Of a stretch of DNA of 64,000 bases, positions 35,266 to 43,851 are shown piece after piece; position 1 is the stretch's first letter, and every line of letters starts with the position of its first letter. Location of the stretch: positions 7,502,001 through 7,566,000 of the forward strand of contig NZ_CP082164.1 of assembly GCF_023101685.1 (NCBI RefSeq). The letters are read 5' to 3'. The translations under genes were made by a program, and so were the position numbers. Below the pieces are notes generated by a model. That model ran no database searches, had not been told where the DNA came from, and saw only the letters and a program-made list of their open reading frames with translations. Source of the DNA: Bradyrhizobium sp. 186 (GTDB lineage Bacteria; Pseudomonadota; Alphaproteobacteria; Rhizobiales; Xanthobacteraceae).

Positions 35266-36711
35266 TCAGCGCCGCGGCCGATACAGGCGCCGCCATTCCG
35301 GAAGCCGCTCGGCATAGGCTTGCGCAAGTGCGGGCTCAGGCTGGAACGTCTCGACGCGCTGCGGCGCGGTGCAGACGGCGTCGATCGCCTCCCCGGTGAC
35401 CGCGAGGCGCCCGAGACGCGCTGCGCCAAACGCAGCGCCGGTTTCGCCATCGGCAAATCGATGCACGGGGATGTTCAGGACATTGGCCAGCACCGAAAGC
35501 CAGAACCGCGACCGCGAGCCACCGCCGATGACATCCGCCTCCGCGATCACCAGTCCGGTATCGGCAAGCACGTCCCGGCAGTCCGCAAGCGCGAAGGCAA
35601 CGCCTTCGAGCCCGCCTTGCACGATCGCGTCACGATCGGTGGCGTGACTGAGCCCATCGAGCATGCCGCGCACGTCCGGATCATCGTGCGGGGTGCGCTC
35701 GCCGGAGAGATAGGGCAGGAAGCTGACAGGCGACGGAGCCTTCGGGCGCAACCCGAGCGGCGCCAGCAGGTCAGCCTCGGACGCCCCCAACAGTCGCGCG
35801 ATCCAGGCAAGGCAGGATGCGGCCGAGAGGATCGCGCCGGCCTGGATCCATCTGCCGGGGACGGCGTGACAGAACGTGTGCACGACCCGCTCCGGATTGG
35901 CCGCGATTGTCTCGGTCGGCACCAGCAGTGCGCCGGAGGTTCCGAGCGAAATGAAGGCTGCGCCCGGGCCGATGGCGCCGATGCCGATAGCTCCCGCCGG
36001 ATTGTCGCCGGCGCCGCCGGCGATCATCGGTCGCCTGATCATGCCCCAGCGCTGCGCCATCTCGCTCCGCAGCCGTGCCGCCGGTGCGCAGCCCTCGACC
36101 AAACGGGGCATCTGCCGGCGCGACAGGCCGGTCGCGGCGAGCCCCTCATCCGACCAATCGCGGCGCGCCACATCGAGCCACAGCGATCCCGAGGCGTCCG
36201 AGACATCCTCGATCGCCTCACCGGTCAGCACCAGGCGCAGATAGGCCTTGGGTTGCAGCACGAGCCTGGTGGCGGCGAAGATCTCCGGTTCGTGCCTGGC
36301 GACCCACAACAACTTTGGCGCCGTGAATCCAGGCATGGCCTTGTTGCCTGTCGTCGCCCGCAATGCGGGCCAGCGCTGCTCCAGCTCGGCGCATTCCGCA
36401 GCGGACCGTCCGTCATTCCAGAGAATGCAGGGCCGCAACGGCGTGAGACCGGCATCGAGCAGCGTTGCGCCGTGCATCTGGCCCGACAGGCCGATGCCCT
36501 CGACGTCGGCCAATTCGCGCGCGTGATCAGCCTTCAGCGCGTCCAGCGCCGCGAACGTGGCCTCTATCCACTGCGCCGGGTCCTGTTCGCAATGGCCGGG
36601 ACGTGGCGCCTTGACTGTCAGCGACCGGCTGCGGCTCGCCACCACCCGCTGCGCGTCATCGACGAGAACGATTTTGACGGCAGACGTGCCGAGATCGATG
36701 CCGAGATACAT
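35266..36711 (-). CDS. xylB: Xylulokinase
   Basis: A 481-residue FGGY-family carbohydrate kinase. The N-terminal phosphate-binding motif is YLGIDLGTSAVKIVLVDDA. The substrate region has GLSGQMHGATLLDAG with LRPCILWNDGRS. The C-terminal domain has AFISLGTSGALLVPTE and EADVIGGGSRSRFWLSVLAN, the adenosine motif. It phosphorylates D-xylulose or a close relative in the cytoplasm. It is the first gene of the minus-strand operon with the RbsABC-type transporter, so the imported sugar is probably converted to a ketose before this step. A 15-bp tandem repeat lies 53-82 bases upstream. Confidence 0.88.
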   Translation of the reverse strand: MYLGIDLGTSAVKIVLVDDAQRVVASRSRSLTVKAPRPGHCEQDPAQWIEATFAALDALKADHARELADVEGIGLSGQMHGATLLDAGLTPLRPCILWNDGRSAAECAELEQRWPALRATTGNKAMPGFTAPKLLWVARHEPEIFAATRLVLQPKAYLRLVLTGEAIEDVSDASGSLWLDVARRDWSDEGLAATGLSRRQMPRLVEGCAPAARLRSEMAQRWGMIRRPMIAGGAGDNPAGAIGIGAIGPGAAFISLGTSGALLVPTETIAANPERVVHTFCHAVPGRWIQAGAILSAASCLAWIARLLGASEADLLAPLGLRPKAPSPVSFLPYLSGERTPHDDPDVRGMLDGLSHATDRDAIVQGGLEGVAFALADCRDVLADTGLVIAEADVIGGGSRSRFWLSVLANVLNIPVHRFADGETGAAFGAARLGRLAVTGEAIDAVCTAPQRVETFQPEPALAQAYAERLPEWRRLYRPRR

Positions 36712-36763
36712 GATGTCACTTGCCTTGCGCGCCGGCCCCATGGGGCAGACAGCCCGCACCATC

Positions 36764-36793
36764 GCTGCATAAATTTGCGCTGCATAAATTTGC
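36764..36793. repeat. Perfect tandem 15-bp repeat upstream of xylulokinase gene
   Basis: The unit gctgcataaatttgc occurs twice head to tail at 36764-36778 and 36779-36793. It lies in the short region between the divergent xylulokinase operon and MFS gene, so it may hold operator or promoter elements, or be a chance duplication. Confidence 0.5.
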
Positions 36794-36911
36794 CGCCATC
36801 GCCTCAAATCTGCAAGGCCGGCCTGCGTGCCCTGTCGCGGCCTCCTCCGCCATTGGCACGGCCTCCCCGATCGTGTAACGCCACCCAAAACCTTCTCGGG
36901 ACGGGACGCTG

Positions 36912-38165
36912 ATGGGGACCGCTGCCACGAACGACGCGGGCGATGCCACCCGCGCGCTGATCTTTGCGCTGGTCGCGCTGGCCTGCGGGCACATGCTGTC
37001 GACATTGCTGCGCACGATTCCGGCGGTCAGCCTCGATCTGATGGCGACGGACTTTCATATCGAGCCGCAGGCGCTGGCGAGCCTCACCTCGGTCTATCAT
37101 TTCGCCTTTGCCGCGGCGCAGATCCCGGTCGGCGCGGCGATGGATCGTTTTGGCGTGCGCCCGGTATCGCTCAGCCTGCTCGGCGGGACCGTCATTGGCG
37201 CAATCGCTTCGGGCTTTGCGACGGGGCCCGAGAGTTTTGCATTCGGGCAGCTGCTGCTGGGTATCGCGACCTCGGGCATGCTGATGTGTCCGATGACGCT
37301 CGCCGCCAAGCAATTGTCAACGGCGCGCTTCGGGCTGTGGTCGGGCGCGATCCTCTCGATCGGCAATGTCGGTATGCTGCTGTCGTCGAGCCCGCTCGCC
37401 TTCGTGGTCGATCATTACGGCTGGCGCGCCGGGTTCTGGATCTCTGGGCTCGGCGGCGTTCTGGTGGCACTCGCGGTGTTCGCGCTGGTGCCGAACCAGC
37501 CGGCCGAGCACAAGGACGAGTCTTCGCCACTGTCGCAGATGATCGCGGTGCTGCGGCTCGGCCTGTCGCGCCCGCTGCGCGGCCTGATCGCACTGGCGCT
37601 GGTGTCGCTTGCGACTTCGCTGGTGCTGCGCGGATTGTGGGGCGGGCCGTGGCTGATGCAGGTCAAGGGATTGTCACGGGTCGAGGCCGGCAACCAGCTC
37701 GGCGCGTTCACGCTCGCGATGATCATCGGTCCGCTCTGCATCGGCATGATCGACCGCAGGCTCAGTCGCCGCCGCGAGCTGGTGGCCGGCACGCACCTCG
37801 TCGCGGCGCTTCTGGTCGGGCTGATGGCGCTCGGCGCGCCGCACTACGCGGTCTCGGCGCTGTTCGGCGTTTCCGTGATGCCGCCGCACTACGATCTGGT
37901 GCTGTTCGTGCTGATTGGGCTTGCGGCCTCCGCGCAGCCGCTGCTGTTCGCCATGTCCCGGCAACTGGTCGACGCGCAAACCGCGGGCAAGGCGCTCGCC
38001 GCGGTCAATCTGGCTTTCTTCCTCGGCGCGGCCCTGATGCAGTCGATCACCGGCGCGGTGGCAGCGCTCGCGGGGCTGCCGGCGGTGCTGCTGTTCATGG
38101 CAGCGGCGCTTGTCGTCGGGGTGCTGATCTTTCTGGCGTATACGCGGACAGTCCAAAACCGATAA
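36912..38165 (+). CDS. MFS transporter
   Basis: A 417-residue transporter with about twelve predicted helices. The loop 2-3 motif is a relaxed AAMDRFGVRPVSLSL (GxxxDRxGRR type). It starts ALIFALVALACGHMLSTLLR and contains FGLWSGAILSIGNVGMLLSS. It most resembles the nitrate/oxalate and cyanate type of small-molecule MFS exporters or importers, but the substrate is unknown. It is divergent from the xylulokinase operon and followed by a broken phzF. Confidence 0.82.
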   Translation: MGTAATNDAGDATRALIFALVALACGHMLSTLLRTIPAVSLDLMATDFHIEPQALASLTSVYHFAFAAAQIPVGAAMDRFGVRPVSLSLLGGTVIGAIASGFATGPESFAFGQLLLGIATSGMLMCPMTLAAKQLSTARFGLWSGAILSIGNVGMLLSSSPLAFVVDHYGWRAGFWISGLGGVLVALAVFALVPNQPAEHKDESSPLSQMIAVLRLGLSRPLRGLIALALVSLATSLVLRGLWGGPWLMQVKGLSRVEAGNQLGAFTLAMIIGPLCIGMIDRRLSRRRELVAGTHLVAALLVGLMALGAPHYAVSALFGVSVMPPHYDLVLFVLIGLAASAQPLLFAMSRQLVDAQTAGKALAAVNLAFFLGAALMQSITGAVAALAGLPAVLLFMAAALVVGVLIFLAYTRTVQNR

Positions 38166-38200
38166 GCTCGGAGTTCCTGATCTTCACTCCGGAGGGACGA

Positions 38201-39042
38201 ATGCACGTACAGCGGATCGCCGCATTTTCGCAAGGCGCAAGCGGCGGCAACCCTGCCGGGGTCGTGCTCTGCGACGCGTTGCCTCCGGCCGACCGGATGC
38301 TGGCGATCGCGGCGGAGGTCGGGTATTCGGAGACGGTTTTCGCCGCGCCGAATGCGGATGGCTGGCGGGTGCGCTACTTCGCGCCCGAGATCGAGGTGCC
38401 GTTCTGCGGCCACGCAACGATCGCGCTCGGCGCCGCGCTTGCCCTTGCCCATGGCGACGGCACCTTCACGCTCCAGCTCAACGACACCAGGATCACGGTC
38501 ACGGGCTGGCGGAAGGAGTCCGGGCTGATGGCGGCGCTGCAATCACCGCGCACGCGCAGCGCGCAGGCACCTGAGGCGCTGGTCGCGGCCGCGCTCGGAC
38601 TGTCATTGCCGATCTCGACCCGCGCCTGCCTCCCGCGATTGCCGAGGCCGGCGCGCAGCATCTCGTCCTCGCCTTGGCGAGCCGGCAGAAGCTGGCCGCT
38701 ATGCACTATGACCTTGAGCAAGGGCGGCGGTTGATGACGGCGGTCGGCCTCGTCACGATCAGCCTCGTCCATGCGGAAACCGCCACGCTGTTCAATGCTC
38801 GTAATCCGTTCGCAGCCGGCGGCGTCTACGAGGACGCCGCGACGGGGGCTGCGGCCGCAGCCTTCGCCGGGTATCTGCGGGACCTTGGTTGGCCTCATGG
38901 CGGCATGATCGATATTGTGCAGGGCGAGGACATGGGTATGCCCTCGCGGCTGCGCGCCGAGATCAGCCCCGAACCCGGCGCGAGCATCCGGGTGTCCGGC
39001 GCGGCCCGGCAGATGTGGCCGGCGAAGCTTGCACGCGGATGA
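38201..39042 (+). pseudogene. PhzF family isomerase gene with a frameshift
   Basis: The first frame encodes a normal PhzF start (MHVQRIAAFSQGASGGNPAG, VGYSETVFAA, VRYFAPEIEVPFCGHATIAL with the conserved Glu region). After ALGLSL it becomes nonsense and stops near 38734. The native continuation ADLDPRLPPAIAEAGAQHLV begins at 38611 in another frame. It runs through LFNARNPFAAGGVYEDAATG to WPAKLARG. The shift lies near 38600-38612. Either the gene is dead or there is a sequencing error. Confidence 0.75.
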
Positions 39043-39059
39043 GCGACGCGTGATCTGCC

Positions 39060-39191
39060 CTACGCGCCACCCATCCCGCGCGGCTGGCTCTTGATCCGAT
39101 CGCGATAGGCTTCGAAACCCTGCACGAGGTCTTTGCCGGGAATCCAGTCGTCCTCCTCATCCATCAGCCCGGCCTCCAGCATTGCGGCGGC
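39060..39191 (-). pseudogene. C-terminal fragment of an unknown protein (first copy)
   Basis: The frame ends AAAMLEAGLMDEEDDWIPGK then DLVQGFEAYRDRIKSQPRGM GGA. A related string lies at 39845-39931 (MLKAVLMDEGGEWVLGKHLL QGLESLNAS). No start or upstream domain is visible, so I call both fragments. I do not recognise the parent family. Confidence 0.35.
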
Positions 39192-39207
39192 GGAGGGCCA
39201 ATGCAGA

Positions 39208-39380
39208 TCAACCCAGCGGCGATCCTGTCGTCCGCCATGCCGTCGCGCCGATCGAAAGCACGAGCGCGCCATAAATCGCAAGCGGGGTCAGGGCCAGCAG
39301 GACCACTGCATCCTGACGGTCGGATTGTCAGGGCCCGATATGTAAGAAAGGATCGTGGTGAAGGTGCCAATCAAAGCCAT
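39208..39380 (-). pseudogene. Small two-helix membrane protein with a frameshift
   Basis: The first frame gives MALIGTFTTILSYISGPDNP. The second, one shift away, gives QDAVVLLALTPLAIYGALVL then SIGATAWRTTGSPLG and a stop at 39208. Joined near 39305-39320 they make a membrane protein of about 57 residues with two helices. The function is unknown. Confidence 0.4.
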
Positions 39381-39463
39381 CAAGTTGACCGAGATCACCC
39401 GCGAGAGCCCGCTGCAACTGGCGAGCTCTCGGGGTCGATGCTGAGCGCCGGCATGGCGCAGGA

Positions 39464-39706
39464 TTAGCCCTTCCCGAACATCGGATGCGCGTTGTTGCAC
39501 GCATTGACCGCCGCGTCGTTTATCTTGGGATCATTGCGATACTGCGGCAGCAGCTGCGAGTGCACATTGCGGATGCACTTTGTATACTCGGGGTTCATGT
39601 GATTGAGGAAGCTCAAGTCGATCGCCGCAGCCGGCCTCGTGCCGACGACGGAGCCGAGCCCAACGACGAGGACGGAGGCGAGAAGAGTGGTGCGATAGAG
39701 CGACAT
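39464..39706 (-). CDS. Small exported hypothetical protein
   Basis: An 80-residue protein with signal peptide (MSLYRTTLLASVLVVGLGSV VGTRPAAA). The mature domain IDLSFLNHMNPEYTKCIRNV then NDPKINDAAVNACNNAHPMF has two cysteines that could form a disulfide. The function is unknown. The start is chosen at the ATG with the signal peptide; the open frame upstream contains the fragment at 39845-39931. Confidence 0.6.
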   Translation of the reverse strand: MSLYRTTLLASVLVVGLGSVVGTRPAAAIDLSFLNHMNPEYTKCIRNVHSQLLPQYRNDPKINDAAVNACNNAHPMFGKG

Positions 39707-39844
39707 GGTGATGTCCCTTTTCCGGCTGCCCAATTGCAGCGTGGAGACACCATGCATCAACTCGCGAATTGGGTCGGTGACGGAGATCACAGAGCGGTTT
39801 GAGGTCGCTATCCGGTCTGATGCGGCAGGACGATCGTTTGATCC

Positions 39845-39931
39845 GCTCGCGTTAAGAGACTCGAGCCCCTGCAGGAGATGCTTGCCCAGGACCCACTCGC
39901 CGCCTTCGTCCATCAACACCGCCTTCAGCAT
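39845..39931 (-). pseudogene. C-terminal fragment of an unknown protein (second copy)
   Basis: The string MLKAVLMDEGGEWVLGKHLL QGLESLNAS shares the pattern ML-A-LMDE--W--GK-L-QG-E with the fragment ending at 39060. The rest of 39707-40086 shows no gene. Confidence 0.3.
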
Positions 39932-40086
39932 CCGCCCTTAGACAGACGCCGCGAGCGGCGATTGCGTCGGCTCCGCGACCATGCGCGGACAGCAACGCAA
40001 CGCCGCCGTTCATGCGTTGAGTCGGCCTTGCGAAACAACGCACAGCAGGAGATGTTGACACGTACCGTGCATCCAAGGAATGACTC

Positions 40087-41280
40087 ATGCCTGTCGACAC
40101 CAAAGCCGCCACCGACCGCCTCATGCGCTTTCTCGCCATCGAGGGCGTCACCGGACAGGAGGCGGCGATCGGGCGTGAGCTCACGGCCGCGCTGCAGGAG
40201 AGCGGCGTGCCGGCGGGCGCGATCCGGCTCGACGACGCCAACATCCGCATTCCCGTGCCGACCGAGACCGGCAACCTCATCGTAGACCTGCCCGGCCGCG
40301 GCACGCTGCACAACCAGCCGCGGATCATGTTCATGACCCACATGGACACGGTGCCGCTCTGCGCCGGCGCACAGCCGAAGCTTTCGGGGCGCAAGATCGT
40401 CAACCAGGCGAAAACCGCGCTCGGCGGCGACAACCGCTGCGGCTGTGGCGTGCTGGTGACGCTTGCCGCCGAGCTTGCCAAGCAGAAGCTCGATCATCCG
40501 CCGATCACGCTCTTGTTCTGCGTGCGCGAGGAGAGCGGGCTCTATGGCGCGCGCCACGTCAAGCTGGATGAGCTCGGCTCGCCGGTGATGGCCTTCAACT
40601 ATGACGGCGGCTCCGCCTCCAATGTCATCATCGGCGCCGTCGGCGCGGATCGCTGGAACGTCGAGATCTTCGGCCGCGCCTCGCATGCCGGCGTCGCGCC
40701 GGAGCGCGGCATCTCTTCGACGATGATCCTCGCGCTTGCGCTTGCGGAGGTGAAGGCCGGCGGCTGGTTCGGCAAGGTGGCCAAGGGCAAGCGGCAGGGC
40801 ACCAGCAATGTCGGTCCCGTCACCGGCGGCGATGGCCGCCCCGCAGGCGATGCCACCAACGTCGTCACCGACTACGTGCATGTGCGCGGCGAAAGCCGCA
40901 GCCACGACGGAAAGTTCTTCAAGGAGATCACCAAGGCCTACAAGGCCGCGTTCGAGAAGGCGGCCAAGAAGGTCACGAACGCCCAAGGCAAGTCCGGCCG
41001 CGTCAAGTTCAAGGCCGAGACCGACTATCATCCGTTCCGCATGAAGGACAATTTGCCGGTGGTCAAACGCGCGATCGAGGCCGTGTCCGCGGTCGGCGGA
41101 ACACCGAACGTCCGCGCCGCCAATGGCGGCCTTGACGCGAACTGGATGGTCCGCCACGGCGTTCCGACCGTGACGTTCGGCGCAGGCCAGAACGAGGCGC
41201 ACACCATCGACGAATGGATCAATCTCGACGAATACGACCGGGGCTGTGCGCTGGCGCTCCAGCTTGCAACGATGCGGTGA
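40087..41280 (+). CDS. M20-type metallopeptidase (tripeptidase T-like)
   Basis: A 397-residue zinc hydrolase. Metal ligands sit in IMFMTHMDTVPLC (His), GGDNRCGCGVLVT (bridging Asp), LFCVREESGLYGARH (catalytic and ligand Glu), MAFNYDGG (Asp) and GAGQNEAHTIDEWINLDEY (C-terminal His). The middle lid domain starts at SASNVIIGAVGADRWNVEIF. It is probably a cytoplasmic aminopeptidase or tripeptidase. It is transcribed in the same direction as the mandelate racemase-like gene, about 80 bases before it. Confidence 0.82.
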   Translation: MPVDTKAATDRLMRFLAIEGVTGQEAAIGRELTAALQESGVPAGAIRLDDANIRIPVPTETGNLIVDLPGRGTLHNQPRIMFMTHMDTVPLCAGAQPKLSGRKIVNQAKTALGGDNRCGCGVLVTLAAELAKQKLDHPPITLLFCVREESGLYGARHVKLDELGSPVMAFNYDGGSASNVIIGAVGADRWNVEIFGRASHAGVAPERGISSTMILALALAEVKAGGWFGKVAKGKRQGTSNVGPVTGGDGRPAGDATNVVTDYVHVRGESRSHDGKFFKEITKAYKAAFEKAAKKVTNAQGKSGRVKFKAETDYHPFRMKDNLPVVKRAIEAVSAVGGTPNVRAANGGLDANWMVRHGVPTVTFGAGQNEAHTIDEWINLDEYDRGCALALQLATMR

Positions 41281-41357
41281 GCTGCGTTGCGCTACGCACG
41301 CTTGCCCGAGGGCGCTCATCGGCCTAGCCTGCAAGAAAAAGCAGGGATGAACGCCCA

Positions 41358-42446
41358 ATGGCACGCATCGCAGCGATCGAGACCGGATTCTACCGGATCC
41401 CCCTCCCCGTCACGCTCTCCGACAGCACGCATGGCGAGATCGCCGCATTCGAGCTGATCACTTGCCGCATTCGCGATGCCGATGGCGCGGACGGTGTGGG
41501 CTACACCTACACGGTGGGACGCAATGGCGGTGCTGTCGCCGATATCCTCAAGCGTGAGATCCCGCCGCTCGTCGAGGGACGCGAGGCCGACGACACCGAA
41601 GCGATCTGGCATCACGTCTGGTGGGGCCTGCATTATGGCGGCCGCGGCGGCCCAGCGGTGCTGGCGCTGTCGGCGCTCGATATCGCGCTGTGGGATTTGA
41701 AGGCGCGGCGCGCCGAGCTGCCGCTGTTCCGGCTGCTCGGCGGGTACGACGCGCGCGTGCCGTGTTATGCCGGCGGCATCGACCTCGATCTTTCGATTGA
41801 GGCACTGCTGAAGCAGACCGACGGCAATCTTGCAAAGGGCTTTCGCGCCATCAAGATGAAGGCCGGCCGGCCCGATCTCAAATCCGACGTCGCGCGCGTC
41901 GCCGCCATGCGCAAGCATCTCGGCGACGGCTTTCCGCTGATGGCGGACGCCAACATGAAGTGGACGGTCGAGGAAGCGATCCGCGCCGCCCGCGCGTTTG
42001 TTCCCTACGACCTCACCTGGCTCGAGGAGCCGATCATCCCGGACGACGTCGCCGGCCACACCCGCATCATGCAAGCCGGCGGCGTGCCGATCGCGGCCGG
42101 CGAGAATTTGCGCTCGCTGTGGGAGTCCAAGAATTACATCGTCGCCGGCGCGGTGTCCTATCCCGAGCCCGACGTCACCAATTGCGGCGGCGTGAGTGCG
42201 TTCATGAAGATCGCGCGGCTGGCGGAGGCGTTCAACCTGCCCGTCACCAGCCACGGCGCGCACGACATCACCGTGCATCTGCTCGCGGCGTGCCCGAACC
42301 GCTCCTATCTCGAAGCCCATGGTTTTGGGCTCGACACCTATATCGAGCACCCGCTGGTGCTCGAAGACGGCCTGGCGCTCGCGCCGGCGCGGCCGGGCCA
42401 TGGCATCGGCTTTGACTGGAAGGGGCTGGCGAAGCTTTCGCCGTAG
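41358..42446 (+). CDS. Mandelate racemase / muconate lactonizing enzyme family protein
   Basis: A 362-residue enolase-superfamily enzyme. The catalytic base region is FRAIKMKAGRPDL (KxK motif near residue 165). Metal ligands sit in LMADANMKW (Asp), LTWLEEPIIPDD (Glu) and IAAGENLRS (Glu). VTSHGAHDITVHLLAA supplies the His. It likely acts on an acid sugar or related alpha-hydroxy acid. The neighbours are two hydrolases, so the local pathway is unclear. Confidence 0.85.
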   Translation: MARIAAIETGFYRIPLPVTLSDSTHGEIAAFELITCRIRDADGADGVGYTYTVGRNGGAVADILKREIPPLVEGREADDTEAIWHHVWWGLHYGGRGGPAVLALSALDIALWDLKARRAELPLFRLLGGYDARVPCYAGGIDLDLSIEALLKQTDGNLAKGFRAIKMKAGRPDLKSDVARVAAMRKHLGDGFPLMADANMKWTVEEAIRAARAFVPYDLTWLEEPIIPDDVAGHTRIMQAGGVPIAAGENLRSLWESKNYIVAGAVSYPEPDVTNCGGVSAFMKIARLAEAFNLPVTSHGAHDITVHLLAACPNRSYLEAHGFGLDTYIEHPLVLEDGLALAPARPGHGIGFDWKGLAKLSP

Positions 42447-42455
42447 GGCAATCCG

Positions 42456-42541
42456 TCATGCCCGGGCTTGTCCCGGGCATCCACATTCTTCGTGCTGCGA
42501 GGCAAGACGTGGATGGCCGGGTCAAGCCCGGCCATGGCGAT
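42456..42541. repeat. Palindromic interspersed repeat (tcatgcccgggcttgtcccg type)
   Basis: The left end is catgcccgggcttgtcccgg gcatccac. The right end is the inverse, gtggatggccgggtcaagcc cggccatg. It is related to the copy at 10335-10432. It lies between two plus-strand genes. Confidence 0.6.
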
Positions 42542-42632
42542 GTGGGGACATTTGGCCCCAAAGCATCAACAAACCACTTTGCTGCACGCGAGGCATTCCA
42601 AGGCGCTTGATGCGGCGGGCGGATAATCGGCT

Positions 42633-43820
42633 ATGGTGGCGGCCGTCGACACCATGCGAAAGATGCCCGCCTTGACACCCGAGCTGCACCAGAAACTGAC
42701 CGCGTGGCGCCGGCATTTGCATGCGCATCCCGAACTCTCCCTCCAGGAAAAGGCCACCGCCGCCTTCGTGCAGGAAAAGCTCACCGAACTCGGCATTCCC
42801 TTCGAGGCCGGCATCGGCGGGCACGGCGTCGTCGCGACGCTGACGCGCGGGTCTGCGCAAGGCCGCGTCGGCCTGCGCGCCGACATGGATGCACTGCCGA
42901 TCACCGAGGATACCGGGCTGCCTTATGCCTCGAACACCCCCGGCGTGATGCATGCCTGCGGACATGACGGGCATACGGCTTCGCTGCTCGGCGCGGCGGC
43001 ACTGCTGGTGGCGGATACGGACTGGAGCGGGACGGTCGACTTCATCTTCCAGCCCGCCGAGGAAGGCTTTGGCGGCTCGCGCGCGATGGTGGCGGCGGGG
43101 CTGTTCGAACGCTTCCCGATAGATCGGGTGTTCGGCTTTCACAATTGGCCCGGGCTCGAAGCCGGTACGATCGCGATCCATGACGGCGTCGTCATGGCCT
43201 CCGGCGGGCGCGTCAGCATCACCATCGACGGCCATGCCGGACATGCCGGCATGCCGCACCTGACGCGCGACCCGGTGATGGCCGCAGGCCATTTGATCGT
43301 GGCGCTGCAATCGATCGTTTCGCGCAGCGTCGATCCGCTCGACACCGCCGTGCTCTCGCTGTGCACGATCGAAGGCGGCACGGCGCGCAACCAGATCGCG
43401 GGGCGCGTCATGATCGGCGGCACGCTGCGGTATCATCGCGACGCGGTGAAAGATATTATCCTGGCGCGGATCGAAGCGATCTGCGCCGGCATCGCGACGA
43501 GTTTTGGCGTCAAGGTCACGCCCGAGATCGTCATGGGCGTCGGCGTCGTGATCAATACGCCGGCCGAGGCGGGCCTCGCCCGGATGGCTGCGGAGAAAGT
43601 GCAGGCCCGGGTGCGGCGCGATCTCGCGCCCAGCATGGCCGGCGAGGATTTTGCGTTCTATCTCCAGCACCGGCCCGGCGCCTTCGTCTGGATCGGCAAC
43701 GGGGAATTGCGCGACGGCGCCGAGCTGCACGGCCCGCGCTACGATTTCAACGATGCGATCCTGCCGGTTGCGTCGCGCTGGATGGCCGAAATCGCCAAGA
43801 CGGCGCTGGCGTCGAACTAG
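42633..43820 (+). CDS. M20 family amidohydrolase (hippurate hydrolase-like)
   Basis: A 395-residue zinc amidohydrolase. The motifs appear in order: RRHLHAHPELSLQEKATAAF, GLRADMDALPITEDTGLPYA, VMHACGHDGHTASLLGAAAL, FQPAEEGFGGSRAMVAAG and FGFHNWPGLEAGTIAIHDG. They identify the HipO / IAA-amino-acid hydrolase group. It releases a carboxylate from an N-acyl amino acid in the cytoplasm. The start may be the ATG at 42633 or 42654. It ends 32 bases from the convergent helicase gene. Confidence 0.88.
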   Translation: MVAAVDTMRKMPALTPELHQKLTAWRRHLHAHPELSLQEKATAAFVQEKLTELGIPFEAGIGGHGVVATLTRGSAQGRVGLRADMDALPITEDTGLPYASNTPGVMHACGHDGHTASLLGAAALLVADTDWSGTVDFIFQPAEEGFGGSRAMVAAGLFERFPIDRVFGFHNWPGLEAGTIAIHDGVVMASGGRVSITIDGHAGHAGMPHLTRDPVMAAGHLIVALQSIVSRSVDPLDTAVLSLCTIEGGTARNQIAGRVMIGGTLRYHRDAVKDIILARIEAICAGIATSFGVKVTPEIVMGVGVVINTPAEAGLARMAAEKVQARVRRDLAPSMAGEDFAFYLQHRPGAFVWIGNGELRDGAELHGPRYDFNDAILPVASRWMAEIAKTALASN

Positions 43821-43851
43821 CGGATGCGATCCGCCTATCCGGCCGCCGCCA

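Noticed and set aside
33370..36912. A very long plus-strand open frame antisense to the sugar ABC / xylulokinase operon
   Set aside because: Its amino-acid pattern is the mirror of high-GC codon bias on the minus-strand genes, with no domains, and four well-supported genes occupy the other strand.
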